A stretch of 64,000 bases of DNA from Bacteroides ndongoniae (lineage in GTDB: Bacteria; Bacteroidota; Bacteroidia; Bacteroidales; Bacteroidaceae). The translations under genes and the position numbers were made by a program. Location: NCBI RefSeq assembly GCF_900108345.1, contig NZ_FNVV01000014.1:1-64000 (forward strand), written 5' to 3'. The notes beneath the pieces were generated by a model, which ran no database searches, was not told the DNA's origin, and worked only from the letters and a program-made list of their open reading frames with translations. Positions 25,705 to 32,239 of this stretch are shown piece after piece; the first letter of the stretch is position 1, and each line of letters starts with the position of its first letter.

Positions 25705-25765
25705 GTTACTATGCACATTTTCGCAACTTCACAAACCCCTCGGTTGCGAAAATGTGCATAGTAAC
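25705..25765. repeat. perfect 23-bp inverted repeat between the primase-like genes
   Basis: Bases 25705-25727 are the exact reverse complement of 25743-25765, with a 15-nt loop rich in C and A. It fills nearly the whole gap between the DUF3987 and primase genes. No T-run of terminator type follows. A stem this long and perfect may be a replication or priming origin, an RNA attenuator, or a protein site. Confidence 0.85.
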
Positions 25766-25769
25766 AGGT

Positions 25770-27137
25770 TTATTTACTGTATTCTCCATGATTCTCTTTT
25801 CTGAATAATGTTCCGATGTGGCGTTTTAGAAACATCTTGAAAGCATGTTCCTTCATCCCGTAACTTTCGGCAATACCAATACCTTCTGCCGTAGTAAACC
25901 TCTGAGGCAGGTTCAGGTAGATGTTGCGGTGCAATTCGCTCAACTGTTCCTGACTGACGGCAGTCTGCACTTTTACTGCTGTAGTTCGGAAATACTCAGT
26001 CAGCAGGATGGCACGGTTCACACTTTCAAGGTCAATCGTATGCTTGTCGCACTCTCCGCAAGTCCATCGGGCAAGCTGGATAATCAAACAAAACCGGATA
26101 ATGTAGATTTCTAGTTTGCAGTAAATACCTACCAACGCATCATTGGTTTCCATATCACATTGGCGGGCATTTTCATGCTGCCAACCGTAAAGCCGTTGCT
26201 TGGCATCTTCATCGAATGGCAGGCATTGAGGCTGCAACTCATTATTCTCGTCATGCGGACAATCCTGTGCGATCAGCTTGTCGATAATCTGTTGCCACTG
26301 GATTTCCAGCTCTTCAGGAGTTTCCCGGTCGTTCCATCTGCTTTTCAAGACAGATTCAGGCATCACGAAAAGAATACGGTCTATGAAACCGTTACTCGAA
26401 CGCTCGCCCTTGACCAGTTCGCCCAGAATTTTCTTTTGGATGGTACCGATAACGGAGATATAGGGACGTCTGATAAAAATGGAACTTTGCGTACTCTTGC
26501 GGTCGGAAATCGTGGGCTTGGCATTGAACACCGAAAGCCAGAACTGTTCTTCCGAACCGTTATTGTAACGGTTGAAGTTCTTGAACCAGGCCGACAGCTC
26601 GTCCGACCAAAGGCAGAGTCCTCTGGGATTTTGGGCATGTATCAGGCTCAATCCTTCGGGAGTAATATCCGAAACAAGAAAGCGTCTGCGCACGGGAGCC
26701 TGCGGAAATTCATCCAAACCAGCTTCCATGCGTTCCTTTTTGCTCATGGACATAGTGCGTTCATACTCGGCATACAGCTTCTGATATTCCTGATTCTGAC
26801 AATAGTCGTGTTCAATGAATGGCTGGAAAGCGAAACTCAGCGGATGACTTTTATTGGCTCCAGGGCGTCCAATCAGTGCCATGTACAGAATGGGACTTTC
26901 CAGCCAGTTGCGCTTCACCTGCACCAGATGGGAGTTGCCAATCCCCACGGCAATGGCCGCAAGGATAGCCGCAGCAACATAATCCACGGGATAGCCCTGA
27001 CAATCGTGCAAACTGCTGATGATACGCTGAATCCTGATAGGAAAGACTTCTATCGGGAACTCACCGCCGGACATCTTGACTCCGATGCGCACAGCCTCAC
27101 CGATAATACCTTCTGCTGTTAATTTGGAGGTTTCCAT
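25770..27137 (-). CDS. DUF3987 replication protein (primase/helicase-like)
   Basis: A 455-residue protein from the ATG at 27137; the longer frame uses TTG. The DUF3987 pattern is visible: YPVDYVAAAILAAIAVGIGN, then the degenerate P-loop LIGRPGANKSHPLSFA, then LCLWSDELSAWF as Walker B and RRPYISVIGTIQ. Proteins of this family sit with toprim primases on Bacteroides mobile elements and likely unwind or prime DNA. The start is 11 nt after the stop of the excisionase-like gene. The C-terminus has a winged-helix look (RFTTAEGIGIAESYG). Confidence 0.85.
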   Translation of the reverse strand: METSKLTAEGIIGEAVRIGVKMSGGEFPIEVFPIRIQRIISSLHDCQGYPVDYVAAAILAAIAVGIGNSHLVQVKRNWLESPILYMALIGRPGANKSHPLSFAFQPFIEHDYCQNQEYQKLYAEYERTMSMSKKERMEAGLDEFPQAPVRRRFLVSDITPEGLSLIHAQNPRGLCLWSDELSAWFKNFNRYNNGSEEQFWLSVFNAKPTISDRKSTQSSIFIRRPYISVIGTIQKKILGELVKGERSSNGFIDRILFVMPESVLKSRWNDRETPEELEIQWQQIIDKLIAQDCPHDENNELQPQCLPFDEDAKQRLYGWQHENARQCDMETNDALVGIYCKLEIYIIRFCLIIQLARWTCGECDKHTIDLESVNRAILLTEYFRTTAVKVQTAVSQEQLSELHRNIYLNLPQRFTTAEGIGIAESYGMKEHAFKMFLKRHIGTLFRKENHGEYSK

Positions 27138-27148
27138 AACCGTGCAGA

Positions 27149-27517
27149 TCAAAAGTTATAGCCTCCCTTTGGTTTGCGTTTCGCTCCATGTACTATCTCC
27201 GCTGCCTGTTCCTGGAGCGACATTGCCTGCATCTGCTTGCGCCCGGACTCAATCCATTGCAGCAACTCATCTTCATAGAAGTAGAGTTTCTTTCCTTTTT
27301 TATAGGCTGGAATTAGTCCTTTACGCGCAAGCGTGTAGATAGTAGGCTTCGCCTTTCGTGTGATTTTACAGGCTTCGTCAATTTCAATAAGACGATGCTT
27401 GTCGGAAGAAGTCTGTGATTGCAGTGCCTCCACCATTTGCCGGATTTGTTCCATCTGTTCTGTGAGATAACCTACCGCCTGCGGCAGCTTATCAAAAGTG
27501 ATTTGTTCGTTTGCCAT
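27149..27517 (-). CDS. excisionase-like HTH protein (first gene of the rep/mob operon)
   Basis: A 122-residue protein. A short coiled-coil start (YLTEQMEQIRQMVEALQ) is followed by a MerR/excisionase-type HTH: LIEIDEACKITRKAKPTIYTLARKGLIPAYKKGKKLYF, given here as the span of residues ~43-80, with the wing ending in DELLQWI. Such proteins on Bacteroides elements serve as excision factors or as replication regulators. It is the first gene of a leftward operon (HTH, DUF3987, primase, mobC, relaxase). Its promoter shares an operator with both integrase genes, so excision and replication are probably controlled together. Confidence 0.85.
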   Translation of the reverse strand: MANEQITFDKLPQAVGYLTEQMEQIRQMVEALQSQTSSDKHRLIEIDEACKITRKAKPTIYTLARKGLIPAYKKGKKLYFYEDELLQWIESGRKQMQAMSLQEQAAEIVHGAKRKPKGGYNF

Positions 27518-27544
27518 ACGTACTCGTTTTTAATTGTTCGCTGG

Positions 27545-27592
27545 CAAAGGAAATTGGTGTTTTGATGGTGGAAAACATCACCGGAATATAAC
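27545..27592 (-). promoter_or_regulatory. shared island operator/promoter, copy B (rep/mob operon)
   Basis: CAAA (27545), GGTG (27556), GGTG (27567), CACCGG (27579) and ATAACT repeat the layout and the exact 11, 11, 12 spacing of the copies at 2315 and 31027. On the minus strand the TTTG lies 28 nt before the excisionase-like ATG. Confidence 0.72.
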
Positions 27593-27688
27593 TGTGAGAT
27601 AACTTTTGATGGGGAGTGTTGGTGTAGCTTTAATAGTATGGTCAATATTTTAATCCTCTCAATTTTACTTAGAAGCTTAATATTTGAT

Positions 27689-27696
27689 TAACTTTG
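27689..27696 (+). promoter_or_regulatory. -7 box of the nuclease-GHKL fusion gene
   Basis: TAACTTTG matches the Bacteroides -7 pattern, 27 nt before the ATG at 27724. A TTTT stretch 22 nt upstream is the only -33 candidate. Confidence 0.55.
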
Positions 27697-27723
27697 TATA
27701 TTATAAGAAACAAGTGTCTATTT

Positions 27724-28851
27724 ATGAAATTAAATTTACCATATCCTGCTAATTGGTCTGACTTCCAAGATTTATGTTTTCAGCTTTGGAAAGAAATGTG
27801 GAGAGATCCATATGCTCATCATAATGGTCGTAACGGACAAGCTCAAAATGGTGTAGATATATGGGGAATAAATATGTTCGATCGTTATTATTCAGGTGTT
27901 CAATGCAAAGGTAAAAATGGGAATTATCAAAGCAAATTGACTACTGATGAAATTGATAATGAATGTAAAAAAGCAGTTAATTTCAAACCAAGCCTTAAAT
28001 CATTTATTATGGCTACAACATCCCCTAGAGATGTAGTCGTTCAACAGCATTGCCGTAACATTACAGAACAAAACATATATTCTTTCTCTGTAGATACTTG
28101 GGCGTGGGATGATATAGAAGATGAGGTACAATGTCGTCCGACAATAATGGAACGTTTTTATCCAGATATAAAAGAAGCATCCCTGCTACATGAAATTCAA
28201 ATTCCAGTGTTCGCAACGGTTGATAAACTTCATGCTTTTTTTTCACGTCCAGGACTTTTTAATAGTCTAAACCACTTGGCCATTAATATTTTGAAGGATC
28301 TTGCTTATGAAATAGCTATTAATGCATTTGAACATGGACGTGCAGGTACCTTCGGAATTAAAGTAGAAAACGATTGTGTTATTTTCACTGAAGATGGTGC
28401 TCCATTTGATTATTCCACATTGTTAAAGAATAATGGAAATGGAGGTAAGGCCACAATGAAGTATGCTGCTGAGTTATTTGAAATCAATTATAGATATAAT
28501 ACAAAGAATATTTTAGAGATAGTTTTGCCTAACAACTTAGATTTCCCTAAAGGGGGTTCTAATTATACCATAAATTTTAATGCAAATGAAATTTTTGGCC
28601 GAGTGCAGGCTAAAGGCTTTGTTTTAAATGAGTTATGTAAAGTCCCAATGGATTGTAAAAAAATAATAGTTGACATTTGTGGGCAAGTGAATCCTGCAAT
28701 AAGTTGTTCATTTGTTGTGATTGATATGTTATTGAAACTAGCTGATAAACAAAATATTGTTATCTATTTACCCGAGAATCTTTATTATAAAGAAGATATT
28801 ATAGGTAAGTATGGTAAATTACCGAATGTTTATATCAAAATCAAGGAGTAG
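27724..28851 (+). CDS. Mrr-like nuclease fused to a GHKL ATPase and a probable STAS-like tail
   Basis: A 375-residue protein from the ATG at 27724. Residues 1-150 carry a restriction-type core: GRNGQAQNGVDIWG (D45) and YSGVQCKGK (Q60, K62), the pattern of Mrr-like effector domains of several phage-sensing proteins. Residues ~185-285 look like a small GHKL ATPase of anti-sigma type: AYEIAINAFEHG (E196, N200) and TEDGAPFDYS (E223, D224) in the place of the DxGxG box. Residues ~295-375 contain KKIIVDICGQVNPAISCSF, which resembles the DUF4325/STAS-like tails often encoded beside such ATPases. The whole looks like a one-chain partner-switch tied to a nuclease. Its action and trigger are inferred. 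It stands alone, divergent from the rep operon, and is very AT-rich. Confidence 0.65.
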   Translation: MKLNLPYPANWSDFQDLCFQLWKEMWRDPYAHHNGRNGQAQNGVDIWGINMFDRYYSGVQCKGKNGNYQSKLTTDEIDNECKKAVNFKPSLKSFIMATTSPRDVVVQQHCRNITEQNIYSFSVDTWAWDDIEDEVQCRPTIMERFYPDIKEASLLHEIQIPVFATVDKLHAFFSRPGLFNSLNHLAINILKDLAYEIAINAFEHGRAGTFGIKVENDCVIFTEDGAPFDYSTLLKNNGNGGKATMKYAAELFEINYRYNTKNILEIVLPNNLDFPKGGSNYTINFNANEIFGRVQAKGFVLNELCKVPMDCKKIIVDICGQVNPAISCSFVVIDMLLKLADKQNIVIYLPENLYYKEDIIGKYGKLPNVYIKIKE

Positions 28852-28917
28852 ATTACTATATAAAGATAAACTTTCGATAAACGGTGTAAAACAATAATAG
28901 AGAGTTATAAATAGAGT

Positions 28918-29685
28918 TTATCCAATCTTATCATCTAATTTAATACGGCACTCTGATTCGGTATGTGACATTTTACGCTCAATAGTTGAGATTTCCAAGT
29001 CGCGAAGGGTATGGGCAAAGACATTTTTGATAAATGTGGCTGTATGAATGCGCTTTATCCCAAAAGCCTTACCAATATTCCAACCAAAGTGCATAATATC
29101 AATGCTTTTAAGCTGTGAGTCAACCTTTACGGGCGATATCTTTTGTAAGGTATCGCCTGAGCTATATTCTGCAACGTATGTGCATAGACGGTTGAGGTCT
29201 TCTTCACTCATATAGGCAACCATTGTTTGCTTAGTATAATTGAGCACCTTTTCTAATTTGGTTTGAATAACACGATTATTTTCTGCGATAGCATTGGTTC
29301 GCATAACTTCATATTCTGAAAGTTCGGAGATTGTTTCTTCAGCGGCAGGAGCAGGGTCTATGATATTGGGAATAGCCTGATTTGAATCTTCAATTGTAAG
29401 GGCTTCCGGTTCAGAAACGGTATCATTGTGATTTTCCATCGTTTGAAAAGCAGAGAAACGCAAAAGAAAGGCTTCTATGCGTGGCAACAGAAACTGATTG
29501 AAAGTTGTCTGTAAACTGGCATAGATCGCCATCAAAACAATTACTGTTGCAAAAAATGCAACATTACTACTGAAATCGTCAACACCTTTGGATAAAACAA
29601 ACTGACGAGCTAAAACGCCAACAACAAGAGTACCTACCAATACAAGGGAATAGAGTGCTATATGTTCTATACTTTTCTGATTCAT
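28918..29685 (-). CDS. membrane protein with two transmembrane helices, unknown function
   Basis: A 255-residue protein. Two transmembrane segments (about 9-29 and 43-63) lie at the N-terminus. A linker rich in acidic residues and proline (95-120) and a soluble helical domain follow, the latter with FGWNIGKAFGIKR and TFIKNVFAHTLRD. I do not recognise the soluble domain. It is placed between the cargo and the integrase terminator. It could be anchored at the inner membrane with the domain in the cytoplasm. No catalytic motif is seen, so no function is proposed. Confidence 0.65.
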   Translation of the reverse strand: MNQKSIEHIALYSLVLVGTLVVGVLARQFVLSKGVDDFSSNVAFFATVIVLMAIYASLQTTFNQFLLPRIEAFLLRFSAFQTMENHNDTVSEPEALTIEDSNQAIPNIIDPAPAAEETISELSEYEVMRTNAIAENNRVIQTKLEKVLNYTKQTMVAYMSEEDLNRLCTYVAEYSSGDTLQKISPVKVDSQLKSIDIMHFGWNIGKAFGIKRIHTATFIKNVFAHTLRDLEISTIERKMSHTESECRIKLDDKIG

Positions 29686-29825
29686 AGTGATATTTGCTAA
29701 TTGTTTGTGCGCAAATATATGTCATTTCATAGATACCATGTTATAAATCTAAGAAAGTGGCAGCATTTGTCCTCGATATGGTACTTATTTCTATGTCATC
29801 TGTGCCACGATAGAATAAAAAAGAA

Positions 29826-29859
29826 GAGTCCGACTAGGTTTTAACCACATGTCGGACTC
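29826..29859 (-). terminator. intrinsic terminator of integrase B
   Basis: A 9-bp stem GAGTCCGAC/GTCGGACTC with a 16-nt loop is followed on the minus strand by TTCTTTTTTATTC. It lies 24 nt past the integrase stop. Confidence 0.82.
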
Positions 29860-29882
29860 GTCTTACGTTACAGAGCTTTATA

Positions 29883-30989
29883 CTATTTCAGTGAAATCTT
29901 ATTCGCCGTCTCTCGCTTCTTGGAGTTAACCAAATCAGCATAGATTTGAGTAGTGGTGACATTCTTATGCGTCAGCATCTTCGATACTGTGTAAATGTCT
30001 GTACCTAAAGAGATTTGGATGACCGCATACGAGTGCCTAAAGCAGTGGAAAGTTATGTGTTTTCTGATTCCGGCTTCGGCAATCCATTGTTTCAGAGGAT
30101 GATGAGTCATGGATCGGGTTAAACCTTTGAAGACTTTTCCGGTGCCCCATTCGCCACACAGTTCCAGAGCCTCCTGACTGATGGGGAGTGTAGCCTCGGT
30201 TTCTGTCTTTTCGGTGCAGATACGGATATAGTAACCTTGATCCGGGCCGACTTCAAAATCACGCCAGTCCAGCTTTAGAATATCACTGATACGTAGGCCT
30301 GTCATGCAGGCAAACAGGGAGGCTTGTTTTAAGACTGGAATCTTGCATGGCGTAGCCGCCAGTTTTTTGACTTCATCAAGTGTCAGATACTCTTTCTTGA
30401 CCTCTTTCCATTCAATCTTTTCCAGAAAGTCGTTCAAGTTCTCACGCAGCATCTTCTCTTTATAGGCTATTTTCAACAAGGCTCGGAAAGTTGAATAATA
30501 GCCGGCTGCCGAATTTCGTGAGATGTAAGCATTGGGATGATTGATCTGTTTGCATTTGAGCAGGTAATCCCTGAACTTCTCACACAGTTCCACGGTGACA
30601 TCACCAAAGGTGCATTTGCCACCGACAAATTTCTCGAAGTGGTTGTAAACGCAATCCCATTTCTCGTACTTTTCTCGTGCTTTAGTCCGGAAATAGGCGA
30701 GGAAATCTACCTTTTGTTTGTTCTTATCCAGGAACCCGAATTCTTCATTGATAAGCGACTGGAGACGGATACAGCGGATTGCCTCTGCCTTGTTCAGCAT
30801 ATCCTGATTGAACATTCTTTGCTGCTCGTTCTTGGGCTTGGCATAAATGTAGATGCCGAGGAATTCCCGGCGGCTCATCTTCATCGTGTAAGGATTGCGG
30901 ATGGCCGGGTAATAATCCAGATAAAGAGATATGCGGTCGTTACGCAATGGTTTTTGTCTCAGTGTTACGTTGGTGCATGTAAGTGTCAT
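29883..30989 (-). CDS. tyrosine recombinase (integrase of island B)
   Basis: A 368-residue tyrosine integrase with the same length and layout as the island A enzyme at 1168-2274, and identical over most positions. The catalytic residues are all present: R233 (TGLRISDIL), K261, H315/R318 (HCFRHSYAV), H341 (LTHKNVTT) and Y350. Differences cluster in the N-terminal arm-binding part and the core-binding part. It lies at the mnmE-proximal end of island B, with the four-HTH gene and the attachment region upstream. It should integrate and excise the island at the mnmE 3' end. Confidence 0.95.
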   Translation of the reverse strand: MTLTCTNVTLRQKPLRNDRISLYLDYYPAIRNPYTMKMSRREFLGIYIYAKPKNEQQRMFNQDMLNKAEAIRCIRLQSLINEEFGFLDKNKQKVDFLAYFRTKAREKYEKWDCVYNHFEKFVGGKCTFGDVTVELCEKFRDYLLKCKQINHPNAYISRNSAAGYYSTFRALLKIAYKEKMLRENLNDFLEKIEWKEVKKEYLTLDEVKKLAATPCKIPVLKQASLFACMTGLRISDILKLDWRDFEVGPDQGYYIRICTEKTETEATLPISQEALELCGEWGTGKVFKGLTRSMTHHPLKQWIAEAGIRKHITFHCFRHSYAVIQISLGTDIYTVSKMLTHKNVTTTQIYADLVNSKKRETANKISLK

Positions 30990-31026
30990 AGCTATATTGT
31001 TTTTTGATTAATATTTGTTTTTGTTG

Positions 31027-31075
31027 CAAATAAAATAGGTGTTATGATGGTGGTATTTATCACCGGAAAATAACT
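31027..31075 (-). promoter_or_regulatory. shared island operator/promoter, copy C (integrase B)
   Basis: CAAA (31027), GGTG (31038), GGTG (31049), CACCGG (31061) and ATAACT have the same intervals as copies A and B. On the minus strand, the TTTG of the -7 box lies 38 nt before the integrase ATG. The site fills the gap between the four-HTH gene and the integrase gene. Confidence 0.72.
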
Positions 31076-31081
31076 TTTGCC

Positions 31082-31981
31082 TCATTCTATCTTTGGAGGC
31101 TCAAAGAACTTGTCCAGCTCTGCCCGCAGGATCTTGGTATATTTACCGACCTTAATACGGGGAATATTATGGTATTTCACATAATGGTAGAGTTGGTCTC
31201 GTGTCAGATTGAATCGCTCCATCGCTTCGGCAATGGTGTAGTATTTAGGTTCTTCGGGAGCTATGAGGCCTTTGGCAATGTCCACATGTTTCTTGGAGTA
31301 GTACACCATGATGCCGACTTTCTTTTTGGGAATGGCATTCTTTGATACAAAAGAATAGATGGCCGTTAATGTCATGCCAAACTTCTCCTGCATATCTTGC
31401 GTGCTGTACCATTCCTTGATTTCAGGATCGGGAGCTTTCTTTGCAAAGTAGTCATCAATATGCTTTTTGCTCCAATAGGTTTTACCACAGTGAAAGGTTC
31501 GTGGAATATTATGTTCCTTAGCGATATGAAATATCCAAGAATCCTTTACGCCATACTTTTCCTTAACTTCAGCTGTAGTGTAGAAGTCGATGATGCTCTG
31601 CTTGGATTTTGGTAGATGTTTTTTGTAAGGAGAAGCATTATCAAACAGAGCCTCGATGTCTCGTTTCCTGATAATAGTTTTTCTCTTTAACTGGACCGAT
31701 TTTATCAGGTTAGTTTCTAGATACCTATAAAAGGTAGCCCTGCTGATACCGATATACTTTGCAGCTTCGCTTGGGGTAAAGAAATCTTTGTCAATGCAAT
31801 CTTCTTTTTCGATTTGCTGATTGACCATTGTTTGGAATTCGCTAACACGCTTTTGCCTTGTTTTTTCTTTGTAGGCAAGGTTAGCACAACGACGCGAACA
31901 GCATCGTGTCGAGATTTTGTGGGCAATAAATAATTTGCCACACCACTCACATTTTTTCTGAATGTTGATGTTACTAGCCAT
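31082..31981 (-). CDS. zinc-ribbon plus four-HTH DNA-binding protein (intact)
   Basis: A 299-residue protein. A zinc ribbon (CEWCGKLF, then CCSRRC, about 11-33) comes first. Four excisionase/MerR-type HTH units follow, opening at FFTPSEAAKYIGIS, FYTTAEVKEKYGV, WYSTQDMQEKFGM and YYTIAEAMERFNL, each ending in a basic wing with K-Y or Y-W. The four tandem units are matched by four 10-bp repeats in the DNA just upstream (32011-32050). It lies between the attachment region and the integrase, so a role in att-DNA bending, direction of recombination or control of integrase expression is likely. The function is inferred. The island A copy lacks the fourth HTH. Confidence 0.82.
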   Translation of the reverse strand: MASNINIQKKCEWCGKLFIAHKISTRCCSRRCANLAYKEKTRQKRVSEFQTMVNQQIEKEDCIDKDFFTPSEAAKYIGISRATFYRYLETNLIKSVQLKRKTIIRKRDIEALFDNASPYKKHLPKSKQSIIDFYTTAEVKEKYGVKDSWIFHIAKEHNIPRTFHCGKTYWSKKHIDDYFAKKAPDPEIKEWYSTQDMQEKFGMTLTAIYSFVSKNAIPKKKVGIMVYYSKKHVDIAKGLIAPEEPKYYTIAEAMERFNLTRDQLYHYVKYHNIPRIKVGKYTKILRAELDKFFEPPKIE

Positions 31982-32010
31982 TTCATTTATCTTTTTATTT
32001 CGCCAAAACT

Positions 32011-32050
32011 GTATCTCTGCGTATCACTGTGTCTCACAGCGTCTCATTTC
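32011..32050. repeat. four helically phased 10-bp repeats, right copy
   Basis: Four units of exactly 10 nt begin with GT: GTATCTCTGC, GTATCACTGT, GTCTCACAGC, GTCTCATTTC. They lie 30 bp upstream of the four-HTH gene. The layout is the same as at 3310-3349 though the bases differ, as if protein and sites had changed together. Confidence 0.72.
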
Positions 32051-32093
32051 TCCACGACCTTGCCAACGATAATCCTCGGATTTTCGTGGTGAG

Positions 32094-32112
32094 GTACACA
32101 GGAGGTACAAAA
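32094..32112. promoter_or_regulatory. candidate integrase arm-type sites, right copy
   Basis: GTACACA at 32094 and GTACAAA at 32105 are 11 bp apart, as are the first two sites in the left copy (3393, 3404). Confidence 0.45.
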
Positions 32113-32159
32113 AATGGCGTAAAAAGGCTTAGCAACGATTATCAACGATACTTGAGCAA

Positions 32160-32239
32160 CAAAAAAGGCGCCCGTAAAGAGCGCCATATTAATCGACTAT
32201 AATCAATTTAACTATTTGATAATCAAGTATTTATTTGCC
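32160..32239. repeat. attachment region, right junction (island B/mnmE)
   Basis: This 80-bp stretch is a direct imperfect repeat of 3459-3539. Its last nine bases are the final two sense codons and the stop of mnmE. The short GGCGC/GCGCC hairpin with a T-run at 32161-32185 now serves as the mnmE terminator. Confidence 0.85.

Larger units (their letters stand above)
3540..32239. mobile_element. island B: integrative mobilisable island in the mnmE 3' end
   Basis: The element is bounded by imperfect direct repeats (3459-3539 and 32160-32239). Its integrase lies at the mnmE end. Inside are a relaxase, a MobC-like protein, a candidate oriT, a primase-like pair and an excisionase-like HTH, then hipBA, several GHKL-based conflict genes and a seven-gene restriction-like operon. 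Many genes at 5.5-12.4 kb and 27.7-28.9 kb are visibly more AT-rich than the chromosome to the right. No coupling protein or mating-pore genes were seen, so transfer would need a helper element. Use of the trmE/mnmE 3' end as an integration site is known from SGI1-type islands. Confidence 0.85.

Noticed and set aside
26160..27122. 320-codon open frame on the plus strand
   Set aside because: It is antisense to the DUF3987 gene and shows no domain.
27149..27517. Insertion-sequence transposase helper
   Set aside because: The HTH looks transposon-like at first, but there are no inverted ends or transposase; the excisionase role in the rep/mob operon fits better.
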